A DNA stretch of 64,000 nucleotides from the NCBI GenBank assembly GCA_964655065.1, contig CAZZLC010000034.1:7921-71920 (forward strand). The letters run 5' to 3'. The stretch is from DRPG01 sp964655065 (GTDB lineage: Bacteria; Myxococcota_A; UBA796; GCA-2862545). The notes beneath the pieces were generated by a model. That model worked only from the letters and a program-made list of their open reading frames with translations. It was not told where the DNA came from and did not search any database. Position 1 is the first letter of the stretch, and each line of letters starts with the position of its first letter. The position numbers and the translations under genes are program-made. Below are positions 42,663 to 52,316 of the stretch, one piece after another.

Positions 42663-44426
42663 ATGTCCTACAACTTCGACACGATCGCAGAGGCGGTCGC
42701 CGAGATCGGTAGCCGGTACCCCGACCTCGGCTTCACGTTCCAGGATGCCCAGGGCACCGAGAAGACCTACACGTTTCCGGAGATCGCGCGGGACACGGCG
42801 CGTCGGGCTGCCGCGCTGCAGGAGCTCGGGCTAAAGAAGGGGGACCGACTCGGTCTCATCGTCATCGAGCCCGAGGACTTCGTCCTGACCTTCCTCGCGG
42901 CCATCCGCATCGGGGCGGTTCCCGTGCCGCTGTATCCGCCGATGTCGTTCGCGAACCTCAAGGCCTACGTCGACCGCACCGCGCGCATCCTCACCAACGC
43001 CGGCGCCCACGTCCTCGTCACCTCCGGACTGCTGCACGACCTGCTCTCCGCCCTGCCCGCCTTTGTCGGGCCCCTCGAGCACGTCGTCAACGCGGACTCG
43101 CTCAGCTCCGAGGCCGAGCCGACCTTCCCCGAGATCACCCCCGATGATCTCGCGTTTCTCCAGTACACGTCCGGCTCGACCTCCGACCCCAAGGGCGTGA
43201 TGGTCACCCACGGGTCGCTCGTGGCCAACGCCCACGGGATCATGGTCCACGGCGCCAAGATCGACCCCGACAAGGGCGACAAGGGCGTCAGCTGGCTGCC
43301 GCTGTACCACGACATGGGCCTCATCGGCTTCGTGATTGCGCCGGTCTACCACGGCATCCCGGTCGTGTTCATCCCGACCATGCGCTTCATCAAGCAGCCG
43401 AACGTCTGGCTCGACACCATCAATCGGCACCGCGCCACCGTGTCCTTCGCGCCGAACTTCGCGTACGCGCTCGCCGCCCGGCGAGCCAAGCCGGCCGACG
43501 TCGATCGCTGGGACCTGTCCTGCATCAAGCTCCTCGGCTGCGGAGCGGAGCCCATCCAGCCCAGGACGATGCGCGACTTCCAGGCCGCCTTCGGACCCGC
43601 GGGCCTCGCGGAGAGCGCGATCCTGCCCGCCTATGGCATGGCCGAGGCCACGCTCGCGATGACGTTCAAGCCGGTCGACCAGAAGCTCCACACGATCACC
43701 ATCTCCGGCCCGAAGCTGGCGGAGACCGGCAAGGTCGAGCTCGTCGATCCGGCCACCGCGGCGGAGGGAGAGGTCGTCGAGCACGTCTCCTGCGGCGTCA
43801 CCTTCCCCGGTCACGAGATCGCGGTGCTGGACGACGACATGAACCGGCTTCCCGACGGAACCGAGGGCGAGCTGTGCTTCCGGGGTCCGAGCGTGACCCT
43901 CGGGTACTACAACAACCCCGAGGCGACCGCCAAGGCCTTCCGCGACGGCTGGATTCGCACTGGCGACCTCGGCTTCGTGCTTCGCGGCGAGACCTACGTG
44001 ACGGGCCGAATCAAGGACCTCATCATCGTCAACGGGCGCAACGTGCACCCGCAGGCGGTGGAGTGGGCGGTCGCCGAGGTGTCGCAGGTGCGCAAGGGCA
44101 ACGTCATCGCGTTCTCGGTGCCGGGCGACTCCCACGAGGAGCTGGTCGTGACCCTCGAGACCCGCTCGCAGGACCACGAGGCCATCACTGCCGAGGCCCG
44201 GACCATCGTCCAGCGCGAGCTCTCGCTCCGCATTGCCGACGTGCGCTGCCTCCCGCCGGGCACCCTCCCGAAGACCTCGTCGGGCAAGCTGCAGCGTCGC
44301 AAGGCCCGCGAGCTCTACTTGAAGGGCGAGCTCGGTACCGACACGCGGGCCACGGGCGCACACGTCGCGGGATCGAGCGCCGGCAAGTCGGCCGGAGATT
44401 CCACGTCGAAGCAGCCTTCTGCGTAA
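42663..44426 (+). CDS. Fatty acyl-AMP ligase (FAAL)
   Basis: 587 residues, adenylate-forming enzyme. The signature YTSGSTSDPKGVMVTHGSL (A3), the FAAL-typical SWLPLYHDMGLIG, GAEPIQPRTM, PAYGMAEATLAM, WIRTGDLGF and the final PKTSSGKLQRRK (catalytic Lys) are all visible. FAALs activate fatty acids and load them onto an ACP rather than CoA. Here a free ACP gene follows after 70 bases, then the PKS, a classic starter-unit loading set. ATG 42663 has AAGGAG. The Ala/Ser/Lys-rich tail after about residue 565 looks unstructured. Confidence 0.93.
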   Translation: MSYNFDTIAEAVAEIGSRYPDLGFTFQDAQGTEKTYTFPEIARDTARRAAALQELGLKKGDRLGLIVIEPEDFVLTFLAAIRIGAVPVPLYPPMSFANLKAYVDRTARILTNAGAHVLVTSGLLHDLLSALPAFVGPLEHVVNADSLSSEAEPTFPEITPDDLAFLQYTSGSTSDPKGVMVTHGSLVANAHGIMVHGAKIDPDKGDKGVSWLPLYHDMGLIGFVIAPVYHGIPVVFIPTMRFIKQPNVWLDTINRHRATVSFAPNFAYALAARRAKPADVDRWDLSCIKLLGCGAEPIQPRTMRDFQAAFGPAGLAESAILPAYGMAEATLAMTFKPVDQKLHTITISGPKLAETGKVELVDPATAAEGEVVEHVSCGVTFPGHEIAVLDDDMNRLPDGTEGELCFRGPSVTLGYYNNPEATAKAFRDGWIRTGDLGFVLRGETYVTGRIKDLIIVNGRNVHPQAVEWAVAEVSQVRKGNVIAFSVPGDSHEELVVTLETRSQDHEAITAEARTIVQRELSLRIADVRCLPPGTLPKTSSGKLQRRKARELYLKGELGTDTRATGAHVAGSSAGKSAGDSTSKQPSA

Positions 44427-44496
44427 GGGTGACCCGCCTCGAACCCCTCACGTGCGAGGCTCCCACCCCATTCCCCAGCTCAGCGGAGTTTCCATC

Positions 44497-44748
44497 ATGC
44501 AGTCCGATGCCGAGGTCATGGACCTCATCAAGCAGGCCCTCTCCCAGGTCGACCCCAAGCGTCAGGCCGAGTTCGCCGACATCACCTACGAGCAGGAGAT
44601 CGCCGGCCTCGGCCTCGACTCGATCGCGATCATGGAGATGGTGAACTTTATCGAGGAGAGGATCGACAAGACGTTCCCTGACAACGAGCTGCACAAGGTC
44701 CAGAAGATCGGTGACCTCGCCGGCCTGATCAAGTCTGGCAAGGTCTGA
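44497..44748 (+). CDS. Acyl carrier protein of the lipid cluster
   Basis: 83 residues. The phosphopantetheine Ser lies in IAGLGLDSIAIMEMVNFIEE (GLDS motif). The C-terminal helix is VQKIGDLAGLIKSGKV. It differs from housekeeping AcpP at 5.5 kb (GLDSIA versus ADSLDI), as expected for a dedicated PKS-loading carrier. ATG 44497 has GGAG upstream. Placed between the acyl-AMP ligase and the megasynthase, it likely carries the activated fatty acid to the KS domain. Confidence 0.92.
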   Translation: MQSDAEVMDLIKQALSQVDPKRQAEFADITYEQEIAGLGLDSIAIMEMVNFIEERIDKTFPDNELHKVQKIGDLAGLIKSGKV

Positions 44749-44876
44749 CGCGATGTCCGGACGGTCGCGGTCTCGCTCCGGAGACCGGGGCCACTCTTCG
44801 AGCCACTCTGGCTCGGCGCCGCGACCCTCCGTGCGCCGGGCCCCGTCGCGCGGGACAACCGCCACGTGAGGTCGCA

Positions 44877-47800
44877 TTGAGCGCCATTGCCATCGTCGGG
44901 ATGGGGTGCCGGTTCGCCGGTGCGTTCGATCTGCACGAGTACTGGACCATGAGCCTCGACGGGCGGGACGCCTTTGTTCCAGTTCCGCCTGATCGATGGC
45001 CCGAGTCCGCGTTCTACAGCACGAACACCCGCAACGCCGACCGCACCTACGCCAAGGCGGGTGCGTTCATGGACGACATCCGCTCGTTCCCCGCCTTGAT
45101 GCTCGGCATCCCGCCGCGCCGGGTCGAGGTGATGGATCCGCAGCAGCGCCTCTCCATCGAGGTCGCGCTGCAGGCCATCGCCGACGCGGGCTATCGGCCC
45201 GCGGAGCTGCCCCGTCGTACCGGTGTGTTCGTCGGCATCACCGCGAACGAGTTCCGGATGATGATGGGCACGCGGGTCATGGCGACCATGATGGCCACGG
45301 GCCAGGTGGGTCGGGCGCCCGAGGACCCGACCGCGTTCGCGGACGCGGTCGAGCGCATCGTGCCCGTTCGGCCCTTCACCGCGCCCGGCGTGCTCGCGAA
45401 CATGCCCTCGGCAGCGGTGGCCCAGGAGCTCGACCTCAAGGGACCCGCCTACACCGTCGACGCCGCCTGCGCTTCGGCCCTCGTCGCGGTTCACGACGCC
45501 GTGATGCAGCTGAGAGTGGGCACCATCGACGCGGCGCTCGCCGGCGGCTCCTACCTCCAGATGACCCCCGAGCACTACATCGCGTTCTCGCGCATCGGTG
45601 CGATGAGCGCCCAGGGCCGGTGCCTCCCGTTCGACCACCGCGCCGACGGCTTCGTTCAGGGCGAGGGCGCGGGCACGTTCCTGCTCAAGCGCCTCGAGGA
45701 TGCCGAGCGCGACGGCGACCGGATCTACGCGGTCATCGAGGGCATCGCCCTCAACAACGACGGCCACGGCGACGGACCCATGGCGCCCGTGCGGGCTGGA
45801 CAGGCCGCGGTCATGGTCGACGCGTGGAAGGACTCGGGGCTCGATCCTGCCGACGCCCACTACATCGAGACCCACGGCACCGGCACCTCGGTCGGCGACG
45901 TCTCGGAGGTCGGGGCGATGCGCGATGCGTTCGGCGACGGACTGTCGGGGGTCCTCCTCGGGTCGTCCAAGGCCAACGTGGGCCACACCATGTCGGCTGC
46001 GGCGAGCGCCGGGCTCGTCCGGACCGCGCTCGCGGTGCACCGGGGCGTCGTTCCGCCCATGGCCGGCTTCGAGATCCCGAAGGAGGCCCTCGAGCTCGAG
46101 CGAGGTGACTTCGTCGTCCCCACCGCGCCGCGCGAGTGGACGGGGCACCGCATCGCGGCGCTGTCGTCGTTTGGCTTTGGCGGCACCAACGGTCACTTGG
46201 TGCTTCGAGCCTACGAGGGGCCGCGGACGGGTGCTCTGACCAGCGCGTCGACCTCGGGTGCACCCGAGGTCGCGGCGGATGTCGCTGCGCCGGCGCAGCG
46301 TCTCGAGATCGTACGCTTCTCCGCGGGCAGCGAGCAGATGCTCAACGACACGGCCCGACGGCTCGCCGACACCCTCGAGGCGAACCCCGATCTGACCGTC
46401 GCCGAGGTGGCGCGCACCTGGAACGTGCGGCAGGCGGTCGACCATCGCGCGGCTCTCGTCGTCGCGGGTCGCGACGATCTGATCGCGCAGCTCCGCGAGG
46501 TCGCCGACGGCGGCTTCCCGAAGGGCTCCAACGTCGGCAAGGCCACGGTGCCCGCGCCCAAGGTGGCGTTGCTGTTCGCAGGCCAGGGCGCGCAGCGTGT
46601 GGGAATGCTCCGCTCCGTCATCGAGCGGTTCCCCGTCGTCTCGGAGGCCCTGGACGGCTTCGAGCAGGACCTCGACGACGTCGTCGAGCGCCCGCTCACC
46701 CACCTGCTCTACCCCGAGCGTCGCGACGAGCCGGTCGATCCGGAGACGGCCGAGGCGGAGCTCACCCGGACCGAGAACTGTCAGCCGGCGCTCGTCGCGG
46801 CGGGACTCGCCCTGCACCGCGTGCTCGAGGAGGTCGGGGTCGAGCCGGTCGTCGCGGCCGGCCACTCGCTCGGCGAGTTCGCCGCAGCAGCGGTGGGGGG
46901 CGTCGTGAGCAAGCGCGACGCGGTCCGCTTTGCCGCCTTCCGCGGCGCCGCGATGAGCGCGGTCGAGGGCGACCCGGGGACGATGGCTGCGCTGCGCTGC
47001 TCGGCCGAGCGGGCGCGCGAGCTGCTGGTCGACGGTGCGGTGGTCGCCAACGACAACCACCCCAAGCAGGTCGTCGTCTCCGGTGCGACGGACGCGGTTG
47101 CCAAGGTAGTCGAGAACGCCGAGGCCGCGGGCATCGACGGCACGATGCTCACCGTGAGCCACGCGTTCCACTCGCCCGTCTTCGATGGGGTCGATGGCGA
47201 GGCCCTGGTCTCGAAGGTCGAGATCCACGACCCGAGCGGCGTGGTGGTCGCGTCGGGCATCGCCGACCGTCCGTATGCGTCGGCGACCGATGCGGCCGAG
47301 GTGTTCGCCCGGCACCAGCGGAGCCCGGTCGACTTCCAGCGCGCGCTGCACCAGTGCGCCGAGGCGGGTGCGACGATCTTCCTGCAGGTCGGCGCGGGCG
47401 GGCCGCTGGCGTCGTTCGCCCGCAAGGTCGTGGGTCGAGACGCCCAGGCGGTGCTGTCCCTGTCCGGTCGGGAGGACAACGACGGCGGCCGCGCCGTGCT
47501 CGAGGCGCTCGGACGTCTGTGGGTCGAGGGCGTGGAGCTCGACACGCAGCCCCTCACGTCCGAGGCCCAGGTGCGCAGCTTGCCCGCGCAGGCATGGCCG
47601 CGCGAGCCCTATTGGCCCGTCAAGGACGTCGCCCAGCGAAGGCTGGATATGGGCGGCGCGCATCGGGCGGCCGAGACCGCCGACGTCTCGACCAACGGCG
47701 TGGCCCCCCACGTGACGCCCGAGGCGCCTCCGCTCGCGCCCTCCGGCGAGCAGGAGGTGTTCGCCAAGGTCGCCGACGTGGTGGCGAAGGTCAGCGCCTA

Positions 47801-50800
47801 CCCCCGGAACCAGGTGCGCGGGGACCAGACGCTGTTCGGGGACCTCGGCTTCGACTCGCTCATGGTCTCCGACCTCGCGACGGGGCTCGCCGAGGCGTTT
47901 CCGGGTCTCGGTGGCCTCCCTCGCGAGCTGCTGCTGAACGATCCGACGGTCAGCGACGTGGCGGTGTACGTCGCCGAGCGCCCCGACGAGGACGTCGTGG
48001 ACGACGACGCGCCGCTCGTCTCCTACCGCCCGGTGTGGCGCCCGGCGCCGCTCGACGACGTGGTCCGGCTCTCGCTGGAGGGGCTTCGCGTGGCGGTCAC
48101 CGGTGCGCACGACGCATTCGTGGCCCACGCCTTGCGCATCGCGAAGGCCGAGGTGGTCGACGACCCGACCGAGGCCGTCGATCTCATCGTCTACGTGGGC
48201 TTGTTCGACGACCCCGTGACGCCGGCCGCGGTGCTCGCCGGGGATCGGCCGCTACCCGACCCGGCGAAGTCGCTGATCGAGCTCCTCGACGTCCACGCGA
48301 GCAAGGGTCAGGACCCTGGCCTCGTCTTGCTGGCTCGGGCCGACGACCCCTGGGCCGAGGGGCTCGCGGGGGTCGTGCGGGCGGCAGGCCGTGAGTGGTC
48401 GGGCTGGACCTACCAGACCCTCTGGTTCACCGGCGTTCCCGCCGCCGAGCGGGCGGCTGCCCTGGTGCGCACCCTGCAGCACGCGGATCGCACCCCCGAC
48501 GTCCACGTCACGCAGCAGGGGCGTCACATCGCGGGCTTCGAGCCCACGGAGACGCCCGAGGAGGGCTGGACGCCGGGCGAAGGTGAGCGGGTGCTCGTCA
48601 CGGGCGGTACCCGCGGCATCGGCCTGGCGCTGGCCAAGCGGCTCGCCGCCGCGGGGGCCGAGGTGGTCGTGGTAGGGAGGACCGTTCCCGAGCTGCCCCT
48701 CGGCGAGGGGATCAAGGCCGTCGCGGCCGACGTCACGGACCGCAAGTCGCTCGTGATGGCGACCGCCGACCACCTCCCCTTCACCGCGGTCGTGCACTCG
48801 GCGGGTGTGCTCGCCGACGGCGCTCTCGGCACCGTCGACCCCCTGAAGGGCACCAAGGCCCGCCGGGTGAAGGTCGACGGGCTTCTGAACGCAGTCGCGG
48901 CCGCGGGTGCCGAGGTGAAGGTCGTGATGGCCATCGGCTCGTGGGCGGGTCGCTTCGGCAACCGCCATCAGGCGCACTATGCGGCGGCCAACGCCACGAT
49001 CGCAGGCCTCGCCAGGCACTGGTCGGGCCAGGCACGGCTGGTGGTCGGTGAGTACGGTCCATGGGCCTCGTCGGAGATGGTGCGCACCATCCCCGAAGCC
49101 GTTCAGGCGACCATGCGCGCCGAAGGCATCGACTTCGTCGGCGACGAGGCCGGCATGGACGCGCTGTTGGCGGACCTCCACCACGGGGCCGGCATCGTGA
49201 CCAAGGGACGGGCACTCCCCTGGTGGACGCACCGTCGGTCGGTGGAGCACGCGCTGTCCACCGAGGCGCATCCGTACCTGCTCGATCACGCGATCGACGG
49301 CGTGCCCGTGCTTCCGCTGGCCGCCGCGACCGACCTGCTCGCCCAGGTGGCAGGTGTGCCGACCCCCTTCGAGGTGACCGACCTCAAGCTCTACCGGGGC
49401 ATCACCGTAGCCGAGCCGCTCTCCGTGACGGCAACGGTCGACGGGGACCGGGCCGAGCTGCGCATCGGTCCGAAGTCGGCGCTCGCCTACCAGGCTCGAA
49501 TCCGCCCCGCGGCCGAGGTGGAGGATCCGGCTCGCCTCGAGGGCGGAGACGCGCCCAAGACGGACCTCGCCACCTTCTACGCCGACGTGACCTTCCACGG
49601 TCCCCTGCTGCAGGGCATCGAGAGCGTGGAGGGGGTTTCGGCCTCGTTCGCGCGGGGCACCGTGTCGAGCAGGACGCCGGCGGACTGGGTCCCCGGCACC
49701 TCACGCGCCGCGTGGTCGGTGGACCCGCTCGCGGTCGACTCGGCATTCCAGCTCGGCGCGCTCGTGGTGTGGGACCGCTACGGCCGCCAGGGCACGCCGG
49801 TCGCCGTGCGTCGGCTGGTTCAGGTCCAGCCGGCCCAGCCGGGCCGGCTCGTGGTCGAGGCCCGCTACGAGGATGCCGAGGGCGACAAGTTCACCGCATC
49901 GTTCTGGCTCCGTGACGAGCTCGGGGCGCTGGTGACCGTCATCGAGGGCACGGTGGCCGAGATGCAGGCCGACCCGGACGCCGTCGAGACCAACGGGGTG
50001 AGCAAGGCCGAGCCTTTCCACGTCGAGCCCTGGATGGTCGACCCGTCGAAGTGGCAGGAGATCGTCGACCTCGAGACGCGGATCCAGATGGCCGAGCTGT
50101 CGGGGGTCGAGAACCCGTACTTCCACGTCCACGAGGGCACCGCGCGCGACACCACGACAGTGGAGGGCCGCGAGCTCGTCAACTTCAGCTCGTACAACTA
50201 CCTCGGCCTGTCCGGTGACGAGCGCGTGCTCGACCAGGTCAACGAGGCGGTGCGCAAGTACGGCACGTCGGTGTCGGCCTCGCGGGTGGCGAGCGGACAG
50301 CGTCCCTTCCACGAGGAGCTCGAGGCCGAGCTCGCCGCTGCCCAGGGCCTCGAAGACGCGCTCGTGTTCACGGCTGGCCACATGACGAACGTGAACGTCA
50401 TCGGCCACCTCATGAAGCCGGCGGATCTCATCCTGCACGACGAGCTCATCCACGACTCCGCGCTGCAGGGCATCAAGCTGTCGGGGGCGAAGCGTCGGGC
50501 GTTCCGGCACGAGGACCCCGCGCATCTCGACGAGCTCCTGACGACCTTGCGGCCCCACGCCGAGAAGTGCCTGATCATCGTCGAGGGTGTCTACTCGATG
50601 GACGGGGACATCACGAACTACCCCGCGTACGTCGAGCTCAAGCGCAAGCACGGCTGCCTGCTCATGGTGGACGAGGCGCACTCCTTCGGGGTCTGCGGGG
50701 CGACCGGTCGCGGGGTCGGCGAGCACTTCCACGGCCAGGCCTCCCCGACCGACGCCGACCTGTGGATGGGGACCCTGTCGAAGAGCCTCGCGAGCTGCGG

Positions 50801-51305
50801 CGGCTGGATCGCGGGCTCCAAGACGCTGATTCGCTACCTTCGGTACACCGCGCCGGGCTTCGTCTACAGCGCGGGCATCACCGCGGCCAACGCGGTGGCG
50901 GCTCTCGCGAGCCTGCGACTCATGCACGAGGAGCCGTGGCGCGTCGAGAAGCTCCAGGGCAACGCCAAGGTCTTCCACGACGCGCTCGTCGAGCACGGCA
51001 TCGACACGGGCCCCGCGCTCGGCGGTTCGGGCGTCGTGCCCGCGATCACCGGCGTGTCCTACCACGCGCTCCTGCTCTCCGCGCGCCTCAAGGACCTGGG
51101 CATCAACGTGCAGCCCATCATGTACCCGGCGGTGGCCGAGGATGCCGCGCGGTTGCGGTTCTTCCTCTCCTCCACGCACTCGCACGAGCAGCTTCGCTGG
51201 ACAGCCGAGTGCGTGGCGACGACACTCGCCGCCATCCGCGAGGAGTTCCCCGCGGCCACGTCGAACCCCTCGCCGGCGTCGTCCGGCTCTTCCGCTCATC
51301 TCTGA
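44877..51305 (+). CDS. Type I PKS (KS-AT-ACP-KR-DH) fused to alpha-oxoamine synthase
   Basis: 2142 residues. KS: Cys198, His333, His370. AT: GHSLGE with Ser664, and SHAFHSP (762-765, malonyl type). ACP: DLGFDSLM with Ser994. KR: TGGTRGIG near 1242-1249, Tyr1368 and Asn1372. DH: HAIDGVPVLP with His1471, and DSAFQ with Asp1621. From about 1720 an alpha-oxoamine synthase (NFSSYNYLGLSG, VEGVYSMDGDI, VDEAHSFGV, TLSKSLASCGG with Lys1969) closes the chain. ACP before KR is the order of PfaA-type PUFA synthases, not modular PKS. No ER or TE. Inferred: extends a fatty acyl starter, then decarboxylatively condenses it with an amino acid. TTG 44877 start. Confidence 0.93.
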   Translation: MSAIAIVGMGCRFAGAFDLHEYWTMSLDGRDAFVPVPPDRWPESAFYSTNTRNADRTYAKAGAFMDDIRSFPALMLGIPPRRVEVMDPQQRLSIEVALQAIADAGYRPAELPRRTGVFVGITANEFRMMMGTRVMATMMATGQVGRAPEDPTAFADAVERIVPVRPFTAPGVLANMPSAAVAQELDLKGPAYTVDAACASALVAVHDAVMQLRVGTIDAALAGGSYLQMTPEHYIAFSRIGAMSAQGRCLPFDHRADGFVQGEGAGTFLLKRLEDAERDGDRIYAVIEGIALNNDGHGDGPMAPVRAGQAAVMVDAWKDSGLDPADAHYIETHGTGTSVGDVSEVGAMRDAFGDGLSGVLLGSSKANVGHTMSAAASAGLVRTALAVHRGVVPPMAGFEIPKEALELERGDFVVPTAPREWTGHRIAALSSFGFGGTNGHLVLRAYEGPRTGALTSASTSGAPEVAADVAAPAQRLEIVRFSAGSEQMLNDTARRLADTLEANPDLTVAEVARTWNVRQAVDHRAALVVAGRDDLIAQLREVADGGFPKGSNVGKATVPAPKVALLFAGQGAQRVGMLRSVIERFPVVSEALDGFEQDLDDVVERPLTHLLYPERRDEPVDPETAEAELTRTENCQPALVAAGLALHRVLEEVGVEPVVAAGHSLGEFAAAAVGGVVSKRDAVRFAAFRGAAMSAVEGDPGTMAALRCSAERARELLVDGAVVANDNHPKQVVVSGATDAVAKVVENAEAAGIDGTMLTVSHAFHSPVFDGVDGEALVSKVEIHDPSGVVVASGIADRPYASATDAAEVFARHQRSPVDFQRALHQCAEAGATIFLQVGAGGPLASFARKVVGRDAQAVLSLSGREDNDGGRAVLEALGRLWVEGVELDTQPLTSEAQVRSLPAQAWPREPYWPVKDVAQRRLDMGGAHRAAETADVSTNGVAPHVTPEAPPLAPSGEQEVFAKVADVVAKVSAYPRNQVRGDQTLFGDLGFDSLMVSDLATGLAEAFPGLGGLPRELLLNDPTVSDVAVYVAERPDEDVVDDDAPLVSYRPVWRPAPLDDVVRLSLEGLRVAVTGAHDAFVAHALRIAKAEVVDDPTEAVDLIVYVGLFDDPVTPAAVLAGDRPLPDPAKSLIELLDVHASKGQDPGLVLLARADDPWAEGLAGVVRAAGREWSGWTYQTLWFTGVPAAERAAALVRTLQHADRTPDVHVTQQGRHIAGFEPTETPEEGWTPGEGERVLVTGGTRGIGLALAKRLAAAGAEVVVVGRTVPELPLGEGIKAVAADVTDRKSLVMATADHLPFTAVVHSAGVLADGALGTVDPLKGTKARRVKVDGLLNAVAAAGAEVKVVMAIGSWAGRFGNRHQAHYAAANATIAGLARHWSGQARLVVGEYGPWASSEMVRTIPEAVQATMRAEGIDFVGDEAGMDALLADLHHGAGIVTKGRALPWWTHRRSVEHALSTEAHPYLLDHAIDGVPVLPLAAATDLLAQVAGVPTPFEVTDLKLYRGITVAEPLSVTATVDGDRAELRIGPKSALAYQARIRPAAEVEDPARLEGGDAPKTDLATFYADVTFHGPLLQGIESVEGVSASFARGTVSSRTPADWVPGTSRAAWSVDPLAVDSAFQLGALVVWDRYGRQGTPVAVRRLVQVQPAQPGRLVVEARYEDAEGDKFTASFWLRDELGALVTVIEGTVAEMQADPDAVETNGVSKAEPFHVEPWMVDPSKWQEIVDLETRIQMAELSGVENPYFHVHEGTARDTTTVEGRELVNFSSYNYLGLSGDERVLDQVNEAVRKYGTSVSASRVASGQRPFHEELEAELAAAQGLEDALVFTAGHMTNVNVIGHLMKPADLILHDELIHDSALQGIKLSGAKRRAFRHEDPAHLDELLTTLRPHAEKCLIIVEGVYSMDGDITNYPAYVELKRKHGCLLMVDEAHSFGVCGATGRGVGEHFHGQASPTDADLWMGTLSKSLASCGGWIAGSKTLIRYLRYTAPGFVYSAGITAANAVAALASLRLMHEEPWRVEKLQGNAKVFHDALVEHGIDTGPALGGSGVVPAITGVSYHALLLSARLKDLGINVQPIMYPAVAEDAARLRFFLSSTHSHEQLRWTAECVATTLAAIREEFPAATSNPSPASSGSSAHL

Positions 51306-51313
51306 GGTGCCCC

Positions 51314-52168
51314 GTGACTTCGACGCAAGAGGAAATTGACGAGAGCTACTCGGTTTCCAACGACTTCTTCAAGCTGTGGCTCGACGAGAACATGCACTAC
51401 ACCAGTGCTGCGTGGGACGACCCGTCCTGGACCCTCGAGCGCGCCCAGGAGGAGAAGGCCCGCATCCTCTACGACTTCGCGGAGCTCGACGAGACCAAGA
51501 CCGCGCTCGACATCGGCTGTGGCTGGGGAAGTGCCATCGACTGCATGGTCCGCTTCGGCATCAAGGAGGCCCACGGCATCACGCTGTCGACCGAGCAGCT
51601 GAAGTACTGCGAGGAGCGGGGTCTGCCCGCCGAGAAGGCGAAGTTCTGGTTGCAGGACTACGCCCTCTTCGAGCCGCCTCAGAAGTACGACGGGCTCGTG
51701 TCGATCGAGATGATCGACCACCTCTGCGACCCGGCCCAGGCCCGCGAGGGCAAGGCGGTCGAGCTGTACCGGCAGTACTTCGACAAGCTCGCCGAGTGGG
51801 TCGAGCCGGGGGCCTGCTTCGGCTTCCAGGCGATCCTCCGCAACCGGGTACCGCGGACCAAGAAGGACCTCGAGGACCTCAAGTTCACCGCCGACATCAT
51901 CTTTCCTGGCGGCCTGAATCCGCGCATCGAGGAGCTCGTGCTCGCCATCAGCCCGTCGTGGGAGCTCGAGCGGCTCATCATGCGGCGCCGGAGCTACGGC
52001 AAGACCACCGCGGAGTGGTACCGCCGCATGCAGGAGCACGAGGCCCACATCCGCGCCACCTGGGGCGACAAGGTCTACGACGACTACGACCGCTACCTCT
52101 CGACCTGTGTTCGCGCGTTCGACGCTCACTGGTCGGGCGACGTCCAGATGAAGCTCCGCCGGATCTGA
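51314..52168 (+). CDS. SAM methyltransferase of the cyclopropane-fatty-acid synthase family
   Basis: 284 residues. The N-terminus SYSVSNDFFKLWLDENMHYT is the CFA/mycolic-acid-cyclopropane signature. SAM motif I is ALDIGCGWGSAIDCMV, followed by GITLSTEQLKYCEERG and SIEMIDHLCD. Members methylate or cyclopropanate an alkene in a lipid, or N-methylate amines. GTG 51314 comes eight bases after the PKS stop, with GAGG upstream, so it is in the PKS transcript. It may act on the double bond left by the DH (no ER) or on one made by the neighbouring desaturase. Confidence 0.87.
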   Translation: MTSTQEEIDESYSVSNDFFKLWLDENMHYTSAAWDDPSWTLERAQEEKARILYDFAELDETKTALDIGCGWGSAIDCMVRFGIKEAHGITLSTEQLKYCEERGLPAEKAKFWLQDYALFEPPQKYDGLVSIEMIDHLCDPAQAREGKAVELYRQYFDKLAEWVEPGACFGFQAILRNRVPRTKKDLEDLKFTADIIFPGGLNPRIEELVLAISPSWELERLIMRRRSYGKTTAEWYRRMQEHEAHIRATWGDKVYDDYDRYLSTCVRAFDAHWSGDVQMKLRRI

Positions 52169-52242
52169 AGCGCCCCCGTCGCATCCGCCACCGTGGTGGC
52201 GGACCGGCGGTGTCTCGGGACATTTTCGCTCACCGTACCAAC

Positions 52243-52276
52243 AAGAACGGGCCCGCACTGGCGGGCCCGCTTCTTT
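52243..52276. terminator. Strong bidirectional terminator
   Basis: GGGCCCGC-ACTG-GCGGGCCC (52249-52268) is a perfect 8-bp GC stem with a tetraloop. It is flanked by AAGAA on the left and TTCTT on the right, so each strand has a T-rich tail. It lies between the convergent methyltransferase and desaturase genes and should stop both. Confidence 0.85.
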
Positions 52277-52316
52277 GACTGTGTGGAATCCGACCCGCGG
52301 GTCAGCGGACGTGCGG

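Noticed and set aside
44586..48128. A 1180-residue minus-strand frame opposite the PKS
   Set aside because: The plus strand carries intact KS, AT and ACP catalytic motifs; the antisense frame is compositional.
44877..51305. Glycolipid (HglE) or true PUFA synthase
   Set aside because: The oxoamine-synthase C-terminus and the absence of pfaB/C/D-type partners or multiple tandem ACPs argue against both.
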